A stretch of 64,000 bases of DNA from Whitmania pigra (taxonomy: Eukaryota > Annelida > Clitellata > Hirudinida > Haemopidae). How positions within the stretch are numbered: position 1 is the stretch's first letter; each line of letters opens with the position of its first letter. Location of the stretch: the NCBI GenBank assembly GCA_021613335.1, contig JAJTWR010000011.1, positions 62,001-126,000 on the forward strand. The letters run 5' to 3'. A model generated the notes under the pieces. That model made no database searches and was not told the origin of the DNA. It was given only the letters and a program-made list of their open reading frames with translations. This document shows, in pieces, positions 1 to 11,393 of this stretch. The position numbers and the translations under genes are program-made.

Positions 1-286
1 TAAAACATGCCTTCGTGTCCAATTTGGATACATAAGGTGCTCAAAATATTGGATAAATATAAATTAGTTTTCAAAGTTTTATGTAGCTAGGTCCGAAATA
101 TCATTTTCTACATATTTTAATAAAATACAATATATTAATGGGTGCCTTAATACCATCTATCCTGATAGTACTGATACTTTGGATATTTTAATAAAATAAA
201 AAGAAGAGCTGTGAAAAACTACTAAAGTTAAGTCAATTAATAATATAAGCTATTGAATTATTTTAAAAACAAAATCTTTCACTTAC

Positions 287-1089
287 AGCTATGACTTTCT
301 CCTTCTTATTAACTGTCAAACACCAAATCGGACCAAAGTTACAAGGAATTGATTCCTGATTGGGACAAGAAAAATTTATTTATTAATATGCTAAAAAGTA
401 TTTTGCATTGATGAGTTGAATATATCTCAATTATATTTCAAAATAAAATTTATTTATAAACATATTAAAGGACAATTACCAATTGTGCAGTCAGTTAGCA
501 TAATTTAAACGATATCTTAAACCTGGCAAGGTGCCTTGGATGAATTACTATTATTAATTAATGAAATTAAAAATCACAACAGAAAGAAAATGCACAAATT
601 TATTGACCTTCACTTTGCCACTCCTAAGATCAAACTCAACGAGATCTCCTGAGAGTCCAGCACAGAAGAGCCTAGAATCGTGCCAAACCATTGCCTCAAC
701 TGAGCGGCAGGAGGTGAGTGTCTGCTCGCAGTACCAATTGTCAACTGTGTTCCAGATTTCAATAAACGCCGCATCACTGTCAAACCTTTTAAAATGATTT
801 TCAATATTGACAAAAAATGTATAAGTTGATGATTACAGATGGTTAATAGTTTCACAATTATAGAATAGTATTCTAAATATTTATTAAGATCCACCCACCT
901 CGCAATAGCCATTTTTTTGGACAATGGATCAAACGCCATGCAGTTTATAGGCCTCGGCCTAAAATCAAAAAAGTTGACGTGGTGAAGTCTGACCAAATGA
1001 GTGTTTTCTTTTTCGGTTTCATCTTTATCATTTATCTGCGATTCGTCTAACGTGAGATCCCCTTCGCAATCCATCTCCTCATGTGTCAT
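287..1089 (-). CDS. UTP4: UTP4 / cirhin, 5' part (partial gene)
   Basis: UTP4 (cirhin) is a WD40 beta-propeller protein of the t-UTP subcomplex of the nucleolar small-subunit processome, needed for pre-rRNA transcription and 18S processing. Three exons are readable: 1089-899 (ATG at 1089), 776-608 and 355-287, with phases 2 and 0 agreeing and GT-AG ends (exon 3 donor GTAAGT). The translation has the family start HHVNFFDFRPRPINCMAF, then a first WD blade ending IEIWN, then a second blade (SVEAMVWHDSRLFCAGLSGD) and the conserved FGPIWCL. An acidic extension of about 34 residues precedes the usual N-terminus. The rest of the gene lies left of the window; a further exon may begin in bases 1-45 but I could not place its acceptor. 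Family assignment rests on remembered similarity to vertebrate cirhin and is quite secure. Confidence 0.85.
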
Positions 1090-1593
1090 TTTAGCAATAA
1101 AATTAAATACGGTAATCCAGATATGTAAACAATCTACAGCATGCACTGAGCGAAGTTATGTACCACGAATTCAATAATTCTGGTTAAATGTGAACACTTA
1201 GAAACGCTTAATTTATTTAGCATTTTGTGATTACATTTTATATATATAATATTAGCAATAGTTTTTTGTTTAATTTTTAAATAATAAATTGTTAATTATA
1301 GATATTATTTAATAAAATCAATTTTTATCAATCAATGATATTAAAATATCATTTACAAAATAATTTAATCAATTTACTTTAGTTAAATGTTTTTAAACAC
1401 GATGATTCACAAATTCTTAAGACATAACTATTTTGGTAAACAAAATGCGTGAATTGCTCTTATTGTTTCGTGCTGATGGCTTACGACGTTTGGCGAAATG
1501 ACATTTCTATAATTAATTTTCAACGAATAAACAATCTTCGTACCAGCCAAGCCCAATAAACTAACTATCCCATACACAATTTACTAATTTTTC
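1090..1593. promoter_or_regulatory. Divergent spacer between UTP4 and RNF141
   Basis: About 500 bp separate the start codons of two genes that point away from each other, so both promoters and 5' UTRs must lie here, apart from any upstream non-coding exon. It is AT-rich with homopolymer A and T runs. I see no clear TATA box, CCAAT box or initiator, so this is placement by gene order, not by motif. Confidence 0.4.
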
Positions 1594-3813
1594 ATGGGAC
1601 AGAACCACGGGTCAGGAGTCAGGGGATCTCTTCCCACCCAGGTGGCTCTGCTGTCAGATCACCTCATAAAACAAGCTGCAGAACTGAAGCAGACTGCCAC
1701 ACTTAGCTATGTTCAACTTCTCGAATCATTGGAGGCTTTAAACAGCATGTAAGACCAGCTGAGCAGGAGTGAATATTGAATATTGACTTTCTTTTGCTAA
1801 TAAATGTATTACTAGTCATGGTTTTATTCAAACAAACCCTGTAAAAAATTATGTTATTGACTATTGTTTATAATTCATTATTTTTAATAATTCATGTTCT
1901 TAGGACTCAAAGCTTCAGTGAGTGCAATGGTAAAAAGCTCCTCTTCTCTATAAAGCAGGGCACAGACAATTCCATGTGGTGGCGAGCTCTTGTTAGGATT
2001 AGATGTCAAAAGGTTAGCTTTGAAAATTCATGTTATTACCATAAATATCAATATATTTATAATAACATATAAAAATAAAACAAATTTGGGACTCGATACT
2101 ACAGTTTTTAAATTTGTTCCTTTTGCTTTTGAAACTAACGCACATTCTTTTTATTCTTATGTTCTTTTTACAACATAAGAACCTGTTTAGAGTTGGACAA
2201 ATTTCTTTGAATATTTATATTAAATATTTCGTAATTGATTAATTGCCAGCTTGTGCCTTTAAAATAAATTTTGTCGTGGACTCCAATCTTCTTACAAAAT
2301 TTGAACAATCCAGCCACAAGGAGCCACCATTACAAATTAAAGACACATTGTTATAGTGCAATGAAATTTTACGTACAAAACAAAAGTATGGAGTTCCTCA
2401 CCCAACAATATTGTTGGCTTCACAACTTCCACCCATTTTAAATACTTACTTAAACAAATTTATTTTTCTAATTTTCTGAACTTATTGTAAAAAAAAGCAA
2501 TCTTGTTTTTTTCCAAACACTTTTGCCAAGTATTATTAACCTGAATGGTGTTAGTATGTCCTTCCATTTGTGATGTGAAATAAATAATTACTAAATGTCT
2601 TTAATTGTTCATTAATGCACAGAATTGTCTAGGTACTATATGCCAACTTATACTTTATACCTTTAGCATGCTAAATCTTCATATTGAGCAGCCTCTATTA
2701 GAGTTTAAATATTATCAAAAACCAACACCTTTATGCAAACATTTTATGGAAGGAATAAAGTTGCACCATATAATTCAAAAAAATTTTTTTAACTATAATA
2801 TATATTGAAAGAAACTAATTTTATTAATTCCTAACACAAATTTTAAAATATTTATAAATTTGATAAATAAGATTCTGAAATAATATAAATGAATGTATTT
2901 TAATTACTGTTATCATTATTTTTATTGTCAGTGAGTCATTGCACTACGTTATTCATCATTAATAAAACATTTATTTTACATTTTGTTTTGTGAATTAACA
3001 GATCAATTCCAGAACGGGAGTTGTCGAATCCACGCGCCTATTTACCCTGAAGCAATACATACACCTGTACAACGAGATTTCCATCATCATGTCCAACCAG
3101 GGCCCAACAAATCATCAGCCGGATTGCCAAGATGAATCTCCAAACACCGATGCATGCGGAGCAGGTCGAAGTGAGATGGCAGGAGCAACTAAACTTGATG
3201 CCTCTGCAATCTTCAACAGGTAGCAGATGAATTAACTTGTCTCGATGATCAATAACAATGCTCCTCTAGTTTTTATTTATTGCAGTTATAGATTTGACAT
3301 GACTTTGCATATAATTATTAAAATACTAAATGTTGAGAATGTTGATATTACGACATTATCGGGGTTTATATTATTTGAGCAAGTATTACTGTTCTACCTC
3401 AATTTATGATTAATATTCAGAGAGGTAAATTGCATGAGTAAAACTAATGGATTATGTTGTAGGATTGTTGAGTCTGAAACAGAGGGAGATAGTGACGAGG
3501 AAGAGTGCGTCATTTGCATGGACAGAAAAGCCCGGATAATTCTACCGTGCTCACATAGCTACTGCGAGGAATGCATCGAGGCCTGGTTAGACATTTTCGA
3601 TTGCACAACGACGGAGATCGGCATCTCATTTCGATCGCTTTTTCCAGGCAGGATTTCCACCGTAGTTGTCCCATGTGCAGGGCATCCGTGGGCAGTCGCG
3701 AGGATTCCTGGGTCCTCTCCGAGCGCCCAGATGATCATGAAATGGCATATGAAACGACAGGCTACCTCATGGGTCTGGTCGACAGGCATCCTCCTGATAA
3801 TGATCCCGACTGA
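1594..3813 (+). CDS. RNF141: RNF141-like RING finger protein (E3 ligase)
   Basis: Orthologue of RNF141/ZNF230, a probable membrane-tethered RING E3 ubiquitin ligase. Exons: 1594-1748, 1904-2012, 3002-3219, 3463-3585, 3648-3813; phases agree and the sum is 771 nt (256 aa). The N-terminus MGQNHGS has Gly2 followed by a Ser/Gly-rich stretch, as in the MGQQ start of vertebrate RNF141, which suggests N-myristoylation. The middle region matches the family ([10 protein letters not shown], then [12 protein letters not shown]). The RING sits near residues 176-214: CVICMD, then CSHSYCEEC, then CPMCR, a C3HC4 arrangement. The tail ([18 protein letters not shown]) matches the family tail ESWVVSDAPTEDDMA. 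Intron 4 is only 62 nt (3586-3647) and splits the RING. A polyadenylation signal AATAAA lies at 4082-4087. Confidence 0.93.
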
Positions 3814-4081
3814 AGGACTTATTTCGTGGATGCTTGTGCCACTGAGCTTTAAGAGTTGGTTATGTCTGAGTAGCAATTTAATGTTTCTTTTAGTTATTAT
3901 GCTGGTAATAATAATAACAATAAATAAGGTTGTGGTTGTTTAATTAGATTGGCACAAATTTCCAACATCTCAGCATAAATTTCACCAATTTTTACTTCCT
4001 AACGTTCAGCTAACTTTACAAAGCTTTCCGGTTTTGACCTTTCCTCGTTGTATGCAGTTTATGCTTTAACAATGAATGCTC

Positions 4082-4087
4082 AATAAA
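4082..4087 (+). terminator. Polyadenylation signal for RNF141
   Basis: Canonical AATAAA 269 bases after the RNF141 stop codon, on the coding strand. An overlapping AATAAA-like run near 3919-3927 could serve an earlier site. Confidence 0.55.
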
Positions 4088-5980
4088 GGTATTGGAAAGT
4101 CCAAATAAAAGTAACTTGTTCCTTAACTTCTCCAACTAATTTTGAAACTCATAAAAATTCTTTGAGACTTTCTAGTGAAAATGATCTTAAGCTGGCTAAA
4201 AGTAATGTTCTCTTCTTATGGTTTAATCGATAGAAACCTTTAAGCAAATGGTAAACTTGTGATTGAACAAACATTCATTATCAAATGTAGACTTTATTTT
4301 ATCAGTTGCAAAAGTTGATTTCTTGGTTCGAGAATTCCTTTATTATGAAATAAAGATGCGATTAACGCCAAAGTTGCCACTTATTATTTGGGGTTATGAT
4401 GATGATATCAACATTAAGATTAATAATAAGAAGTGACTAAGTCTGTAAAGTTATATTGCGAGTCAATTTATGTGCACTTTTTCAAACTGACCGAAAATAG
4501 AAACAAAATTGAACGAGTATCATTAAAATCAACCGAGAATGGATTTCAGTGAAAATGTTGCCGAATTAATTGTGTAACAGCCACAATCAGATCCTTATAA
4601 ACATTCAATAGTTTCCAACCTTTCGTCCAAGGGGATTTGGCTCCCCGCGGCTCAAAACCATAATACATCGAGAGTAAACATTTAATTGGGTTAAACTGAT
4701 TCCCGATGGTCGTGGGAGTTACGCGGGTTCAATAGTCAAATAATCGCAACTAATGCAGTGTTTCTAAATATTACTTTTGTCCAATTCTACTAATTATTAA
4801 TCATGCTACAAATTCTTGCTGCTATCACTATATTAATTCAGTGGTTATCAGAGTCTCTTTTTACAAGCCCACATTACAATTGAAACAATTTACGGCACCT
4901 TTGGTTGAAAACCTCTTTTTTAAGTAATTATTTATTCCTGTCAATGTCACGTTTTCACATCGAATCAACTTTTATACTTGGGGATCTCTTAGAATGCCCC
5001 GTTTAATGATGACACGTAGTTGAAAAATTATTCAATAAAATTGGTTACACTAACCGATAATAATGCTGAGTATTAGCGACAGTGAATTAAAAATAAAGTC
5101 AAAGTTCATTTTTGTTCCTCTCTGTCCTTCTCTCTCGACGGCGCTAAGTGAGAATATGTACAATTATCACAATACTAATCCTATCAGCATACTGGTGACA
5201 TTCGAGATTTTGAAAATTAAGCTCAACGTATTGTTTCCGGCCAGTAATTGAGCGGTGATTGAGCGTTCCCGACGATATTAATTAATTAAATTAGTTATGA
5301 TTGAAGCCTAGCCAACCCAGCCATCGCAAGGGGTAACTTTGATGTTGTCGGTGGCAAAATGGGGGCCCTGGGCGTCTTCGTTAAGAGCGGTCCGCTGAAC
5401 AGGATCATTATCAGGTCGCAGAATCTAAGTATTGAACTGTGTATAATTATGGTCTTTTAAGAGGTGAGGAAAACCAAAGTGTGACACAATGATAATAATC
5501 AAAATGTGTAAATATGATAAATCGTCGTCATCGTTCTCATATCAGTAACGATGGGTGATGAACTTTCTGTCGGAGACTGAGTTTGTGATAACGTTTGAGT
5601 GAGTGAATGTATGTCTCCTCATTAAGCGAATAGAGTTAGACACGCGAACAAAGCTAAAGCCCCACCTGATCATAATAAGCTGCAAAATCTCCTGAGATTT
5701 GGGTTGGATAGATCTTGTATAAAAGCCTACCAAATAATAATAGAGCATAATAAGATGACATGCATGAAATATGACACGATGACATTGATGATGATGAAAG
5801 CATTATTTAGAAATTGCAACGTGACATATTGCTAAATTAATATCATATTATAATTGCAGCTAATACGCTAATATCTTATGACATAATATTAAACATTGAT
5901 TATTCTTATATGGAAAGTTTATAAGATGAAAATAGAGGAAACCACTTGAAGTGCAATCAAGGATTCCACTTTCTGCTAAG
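4088..5980. other. Intergenic spacer, RNF141 to KEN-box gene
   Basis: Mostly AT-rich DNA without a supported gene. Two patches are less AT-rich than their surroundings: about 4620-4740 and 5310-5430. The second can be read in two directions as a short open stretch flanked by splice-like dinucleotides (see findings), but I recognise no protein family in it. The rest shows nothing I can name. Confidence 0.4.
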
Positions 5981-5981
5981 G

Positions 5982-6060
5982 ACCGCCCCCTTCACTCCAG
6001 CCAATAGAAAACGCGTCTGAGAGTATAAAACTAATTCCATTCACTGGCGAATGTTCAAGT
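5982..6060 (+). promoter_or_regulatory. TATA/CCAAT core promoter of the KEN-box gene
   Basis: In order: a GC-rich box ACCGCCCCC (about 5982-5990), a CCAAT box (6001-6005) and a TATAAAA box (6024-6030). The expected start of transcription about 30 bp downstream is near 6055, some 60 bp before the ATG at 6118. Spacing and order are those of a classical RNA polymerase II promoter, the clearest one in the window. A CCAAT box is typical of NF-Y-regulated genes, including many cell-cycle genes; that link is inference. Confidence 0.7.
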
Positions 6061-6117
6061 AAGTTCATTTCAAAAAAGAGAACTTGTTGATAAAGACAGC
6101 CTGCAATCTTAAAAAAC

Positions 6118-7756
6118 ATGGATTTAGAGGTCAGAAACTTTATGAGTTTTTTAATCTTAGTTATAAATTAAATTATATTAAATTACATCAGTAATTTCGT
6201 GAATTACATTTATTAGCATATAAATACGAAGCATTACTTGTATAAAAAATTCAACTTTGAGAGAGGACTGCTAATGAATAAAATTGATATGTAGAAAGGG
6301 CAAAGCATACATAATCAATCCATGACAGGTGTCTTTCTATAATGTTCAACGAAGCGTTGTTGAAAGTGACGGTACATCGTTGAATTATGTTCTCATGAAA
6401 ACGTCGTTAGCCTAGGCAAAGGTGAATACATAAAGGCGAAATAATGATAATATAATTGTAATTGATTTTATTATGGCTGTACAACGATATAAAAATTGTT
6501 TTTATTGAAATAAACACGCAATTCCACTGTCATTCCAATTCTCACATGCCTTGCCTAAAACGCTCACGTAGAGAACCACTTAAGCCATTTTTTTTATAAG
6601 TTTATAGTTTTGTTATAATTTGAGTAATTTTATCTGTTTATCCAGATTTGAAAAATTTCAATAAAATAAATCGTTCCAAAAATAGATGCACAGTTCGACT
6701 CATCAAGTAGGAATGGGACGCAGCAATGCTCGAAGAATTGAGAAGTCAGAAAAGAAGGAAAAAGTGTTGATGCTGAGGAAATCCCTGCAAGACCTTCAGC
6801 AGCAAGTGAATGATTACCTAGAATGCATTGGCGATGAATCCACCTTCACACTTCTTGCGCCCGCTAAGGACAATAATAATAACAACCTGCCTTTTGGTGA
6901 GAACAATGACTTGATCCCTATCAAATCGCACGTCTCCCAGAAGTCGTCTAACATACTCAGCGGCGCCAAAGTGAAACCAAGCGACGACGAAGACGATGTC
7001 ACTCTTCTCGACAGCGAATGTGACGCATCAGCCTGGTTCGTGACCCCTTGCACTACTCAGAAAATCGACTTGAAAGACACACGGAGACGTTTTCCGCATC
7101 CACAGAGCGTTGGCAAGACACGCGTCAATAATGGATCTCTCTTGGACAATTCCGACAGCCATTTCTTTTTTCCTTTGAACAGCACACTCAGACATGGGAG
7201 ACAGCATCCATTAAAGTTGGAGTTTTCTTCAATCCTACATGAAACTCCCGCCAAAAAAACAATCTTTGATTCGGTCAAGCAAGGAACCACATCAAAGTAT
7301 CCTCCTTTGAAAAGACAAATGGCGGCCAGCGATCTGAAATTTCCAGAAGTTTTCAAGCTCAACAACGTGCAGGCAACAGCAAAAACACCCCATCGAGCAG
7401 CAAAAGATCAGCGGGAGTCCATGGATCAAACTCTAGAATTTCAACCGACTTGCTGCATCGGTTCCGTCGTCAAGATGATGAGTGGAAGCATGAAAAGAAG
7501 AAAACGGAAACATCAGCAAATGGCGTCATCCTCGAGAAATAAAGAAAACTTCGAGCCTGAGAATCCGAGTTGGCAGGTGCGCAGTTTATCGGGAATCACT
7601 CATTTCAAGAAAACAAGCTCAACGTCATCGCTTGCCTCCAGTAGCTACAACTCGGCAAGAAAAAAGTTGATAGTTGAAAAACTTAAAAGATATCGTAGAT
7701 GTTTGCAAGATAAGAAGCAGGATAGCAAAAACTTTGTCGAACTTGGTGATTTGTGA
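6118..7756 (+). CDS. Unrecognised basic protein with coiled coil and KEN box
   Basis: Not recognised. The main exon 6686-7756 is open from an acceptor TAG at 6684-6685. A 12-nt first exon (6118-6129, MDLE) joined by a GTCAGA donor keeps the frame and starts the protein just below a strong promoter; if it is wrong, translation begins at the ATG at 6686. The product is about 360 aa. Residues 20-50 form a charged, heptad-like helix (KKEKVLMLRKSLQDLQQQV). Then come an acidic patch (SDDEDDVTLLDSE), several Thr-Pro sites (FVTPC, ETPAKK, KTPHR) that look like CDK sites, a basic cluster SMKRRKRKHQQ, a KEN box (RNKENFEPEN, about residue 289) and a basic C-terminal helix RKKLIVEKLKRYRRCL. KEN plus Thr-Pro sites suggests an APC/C-degraded mitotic protein; this is inference only. 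Confidence 0.7.
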
Positions 7757-7877
7757 ACGTGTCGAGCGCATATTTTATTGTTTTACAATCTTTGATAACC
7801 AAAATGATTTCTATTTATTAGCTCTGACCTGCATTTTATCATGCTTGAATGTGACTATTGAATTTGATGGTATTAGT

Positions 7878-7883
7878 AATAAA
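7878..7883 (+). terminator. Polyadenylation signal for the KEN-box gene
   Basis: AATAAA 122 bases after the stop codon at 7754-7756, followed by a T-rich stretch. It gives a short 3' UTR. Confidence 0.6.
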
Positions 7884-9395
7884 GTTTTTGCTTAAAATAT
7901 TTTGATTAAGAGTAAACAAATTAAACAAATTCTCTCGTTTATTAGTTTCTTTGAGTGTTTCTGGTTTTGTTTCGTAAATAATGTAAGCGGACATGGATCC
8001 CTTTCATCAGTTCAGAGGATATAAATAAAGTAAACTTTTCTACAATTGATTCATTTGAATTTTAAATGGAACAATAAAAATTCAAAAACGAATCCATATT
8101 TTATCTAAATTGAATGGTTGACTTCATCTGAATCAACGCCAAGATAATTGTTCCAAAAATGGCCAAGAATTAATTTTAATCGAGTTGTAGATTCATTAGC
8201 ATATCATAATTATAAAAATAGCACTAACTGTCTGAAAAAATCGCAATAGTTGCCGATTTATAGTCGTATTACCTTCAAAATCGCCCTCATGACATATCAC
8301 ACTCCAGCAACATCCACCCCACCTTATCTCCATAATATTAATTATTGTTATTATTATTATTATTATTATTAAAGTAATTATTAATAAAGTAAAATATTAT
8401 ATACAATTAATCGTCAAAATATCAAAAAAATATTATGCCTCAATAATGGAACTAAAATATAAATGAAAATATGTTTTCATCTAGTGCGTTCATACTTTTG
8501 AAGTGGAGGTGTTATTCCTTTACCAGGCGTGAGTGTTAGAAGATTCTAAGCGCTAAATGTTTTAACAGTTTGACAATGGCAAAGAATCTCTTAGCAAGTC
8601 TTCAAAAGTCCGAGGCGATGAAAAAGGTTTTTTCAAAGAAATGATTAGAAGGGAGAACAGAATAATTTTTAAAAGCCAATAAAAAAGCTGATATGATTAG
8701 AACTGAAAACTTACTGAAATATTAATTAATGTTAAGTCTCAATAGTCAAGATTGCTTATTAGTTAGTTTATGTATTTATCTAGTAACAATTAAACACATC
8801 GTATTATTTCTAAATAACCTAAATGTGATATATTAAAAAAACATTGTCAAGCCTATCAGCCATGAGATTTCAACGATTCATAACAAAAAGATTAAAGAGG
8901 CCAAAAATACATGAAAGAAAATAGGAAAGATTTGCAAACAACGAATATAATACGGTCCATTGGCTGGACATGCGCTGGAATCATTCATGCATGGAATAGG
9001 AGAAGTAGTGAAACATTGATAAGAGTTGCACTCCCTTCCGAAGCAAAGAATGTCATTGGGGTTTTTTTAAGCTTTACAAGCAGATAATCATTCTTTTTCA
9101 GATACTGACAATTTTTATTGGTTCAATTATTCATTGTCATTTGTATGTAAATTATTAATTTATTTTTAAATTTGGGTAATTTAAAAAAACAATATGTTAA
9201 TATTGTGCTCTGAATGTATTTATATTTAAACGTTAATCTGTGTTTAATCTTGAACTCACACCAGAAAAAGCATCGAATTCAAGAATGCTTCAATAAGACT
9301 CGCATAAATATCCTTGTAATCTCTTTCTGACATAAAAAAAAAACTGCGAAAGGTCTCTCGCATAAGATAACCAATTGAATGATTAAATTATAAAC

Positions 9396-9402
9396 TGATG
9401 AT

Positions 9403-9436
<34 letters not shown>

Positions 9437-9490
9437 GCGATGACGATGACGATGATGATGATGATGATGATGACGATGGCTATGACGATA
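9396..9490. repeat. GATGAC/GAT microsatellite
   Basis: Imperfect array of GAT and GAC triplets, about 95 bp, giving open frames on both strands that translate to runs of Met/Thr or Ile/Val. These open frames are an artefact of the triplet period, not genes. Confidence 0.9.
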
Positions 9491-9941
9491 ATTAAGATGA
9501 TTACTTTGATCACAAGACCCAATGACCCAAAGGTCATCAAAATCACCATCATCACCGAGATGATGAGCATTAAATTGCTTTTGATTAGCGAACCGTTGTC
9601 CGCTATATTTATCGCATCCAACACATTAGTCATCATCGAACGCTAATCAACTTCTAATTAGCCCCTAAGAATTGTAAGAAGATTGAAATTTTACTGAGAC
9701 CTAAATGACGCCATGAAGGAACACTATATTAGGAATAACTTCACTACCAGCACCTGTCAGCATCATTGACATGTAAATGTACACCTATTTCAATTACTTC
9801 ACTTTTGCCAAACCATCGAGGCTCTGAACACGAGATCTCACCATTAGCCTTCCCCTCATTCTATAACAATTCACTCCCTTCTAATTACTCTCTCTCGAGG
9901 GTATTGGTGTCACCAATGGTGACCTAATTAAATAATTAAAG

Positions 9942-9972
9942 GCGGTCACGTGTCTCCGTGACACGTGTGTCT
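9942..9972. promoter_or_regulatory. Paired CACGTG E-boxes with inverted repeat
   Basis: Two CACGTG hexamers lie about 15 bp apart, and the segment between them contains GTCACG, a 6-nt spacer, then CGTGAC, a perfect inverted repeat. A further palindrome, GGTGTCACC then GGTGACC, is about 30 bp upstream. CACGTG is the site of bHLH-zip and clock/Myc-type factors. Neither flanking gene starts here, so an enhancer or an unannotated promoter are both possible. Confidence 0.35.
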
Positions 9973-10172
9973 CGGCTAATCGTAACATGATTTAAATTTA
10001 AATAAAATCCCTCAAGAAGTTTCTATTTCATACGACCACTGGTAAAAAATCAAGTAAAAAAAATAAGTGCAAAGTCAATGCAGCGTGGAATGAAACAAAA
10101 TATTTCAAAAACTTTGATAATTAAAAAAATTTAAAAATTGTTACAGAATAGTAAATAGAAGGAGAAGCAAGA

Positions 10173-11393
10173 TCAGAATTCAGCCAATTGCTTTATCTCC
10201 ATTCCGCGCTTCCCCCTCCACATTTTTGCAAAACTTATCAATTTCTTCGAAAGCCTTTCCTTTTTACGTGGAGAGATGCCAAAATGCTGACAACATTTCA
10301 TCTTGGTTTTTTGAGTCTTGAATGGAATGCGATACGCTTGTATCTTGTTGTCAGAGGATGTAATTTGGGGATGGTTTGTGGCGAGAGAATTGAGATTGTT
10401 ATTGAATATCATTATATTTTTGTTCCTTATTTCTTGGCTTGTTTTTTCTATCTCGGCATGAGTCAACTTTAAAGTGATACAAGATGCAGATTTGTCACTC
10501 TTTTCAGTTTTTAAATCAGCACAACTTTTATTGTCGAATTCTTTTATGCCTTCGCACTTTTCGGCATTTTCATGTTTGATATCCACCTCATCTCTGAAAG
10601 GCTTGTCAATTAAAGTTTTGACTGTTGAAGACATCTTTTTGTTTGCATATTTGTTGGACAAACTCCTTGGAAAACTATCGGGCAAATAATTAAATTCCTT
10701 TGGAGGTCTGTCGTTGGTAAATTCCGTTTCAGCATCATCCGACCACAAAGATGTGTCGTCGGTGATGGTAGTGATGTCAAGTAATTCAACCGACTCGTCA
10801 CTTTTTGTAATCTTAAGGAACGTCGTCAGTTCATTAGTAACATTATTACTGAGCACTTTTGAGGGACACTTTGAGGTAACTCTGGAATTGAGAGCGATGA
10901 TGTGCGTTACATTTTTCCTTGAAGGAACTTTCTGTCGAGAAGAACAATCGAACTTAATGTGTGACGGTTTGTTGTATCTGGTTTCCTGAGTAGATTTCTT
11001 TTTTATGCTTATCAAGTTATCAACATTTCCTGTTACTTCACCGTTACGATTCTCTTTTTGATTTTTATTCCTGTCAGTTTTTAAGCTTTCTCTTGAAAAG
11101 ACTTTTCTTGGAATGCAATTTCTCTCCGAAGGATAACATCTGAACACGGATGGATGAGGCATTTCCAGTGATTCTTTGATCCGATTGCACGATTGAATGT
11201 TTTTACCGGTTGTGTTGTGATGTGGGTGTAGATTATCTGCTTGTAGGTATAGGTTATCTGCAGGTAGATTTCTACTAAAACAATGAGACTGACCACTAAT
11301 AAAAAGTGAGCAAGGTGTCTCAATTTTGTAGAAGTTGGTAGATGGGAGGTAGCCGTTCGGAGTTGAACCATGGCGAGAGAATTGTCGGGACAT
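10173..11393 (-). CDS. Unrecognised Lys/Ser/Asn-rich protein
   Basis: Not recognised. A single open exon of 406 codons, far longer than chance in this AT-rich DNA, with stop at 10173-10175. Frame stays open upstream of the ATG at 11393 (SQRERR) to a good acceptor TTTTTAG, so an upstream exon may exist and the true start may be earlier. The protein is polar and low in hydrophobics, hence probably disordered: a KEN tripeptide near residue 113 (NQKENRN), an acidic stretch (TITDDTSLWSDDAE) and a basic C-terminal segment (SPRKKERLSKKLISFAKMW). No domain, signal peptide or membrane segment is visible. The layout (disordered, KEN, acidic patch, basic C-terminal helix) recalls the KEN-box gene at 6118-7756, but I could not align the two, so relatedness is only a thought. 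Confidence 0.6.
   Translation of the reverse strand: MSRQFSRHGSTPNGYLPSTNFYKIETPCSLFISGQSHCFSRNLPADNLYLQADNLHPHHNTTGKNIQSCNRIKESLEMPHPSVFRCYPSERNCIPRKVFSRESLKTDRNKNQKENRNGEVTGNVDNLISIKKKSTQETRYNKPSHIKFDCSSRQKVPSRKNVTHIIALNSRVTSKCPSKVLSNNVTNELTTFLKITKSDESVELLDITTITDDTSLWSDDAETEFTNDRPPKEFNYLPDSFPRSLSNKYANKKMSSTVKTLIDKPFRDEVDIKHENAEKCEGIKEFDNKSCADLKTEKSDKSASCITLKLTHAEIEKTSQEIRNKNIMIFNNNLNSLATNHPQITSSDNKIQAYRIPFKTQKTKMKCCQHFGISPRKKERLSKKLISFAKMWRGKRGMEIKQLAEF

Larger units (their letters stand above)
7884..10172. other. Intergenic spacer
   Basis: AT-rich DNA between two convergent genes (KEN-box gene on plus, Lys/Ser-rich gene on minus). It holds a (TTA)n run near 8343-8371, a GATGAC microsatellite (own entry) and a compact pair of CACGTG boxes near 9945-9970 (own entry). 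No coding exon is supported. Confidence 0.5.

Noticed and set aside
3434..3943. 169-codon plus frame through the RNF141 RING region
   Set aside because: It reads through a 62-nt intron; splicing 3586-3647 restores the RING and the family tail in another frame.
9388..9646. Paired Met/Thr-rich and Ile/Val-rich open frames
   Set aside because: By-product of the GATGAC microsatellite.
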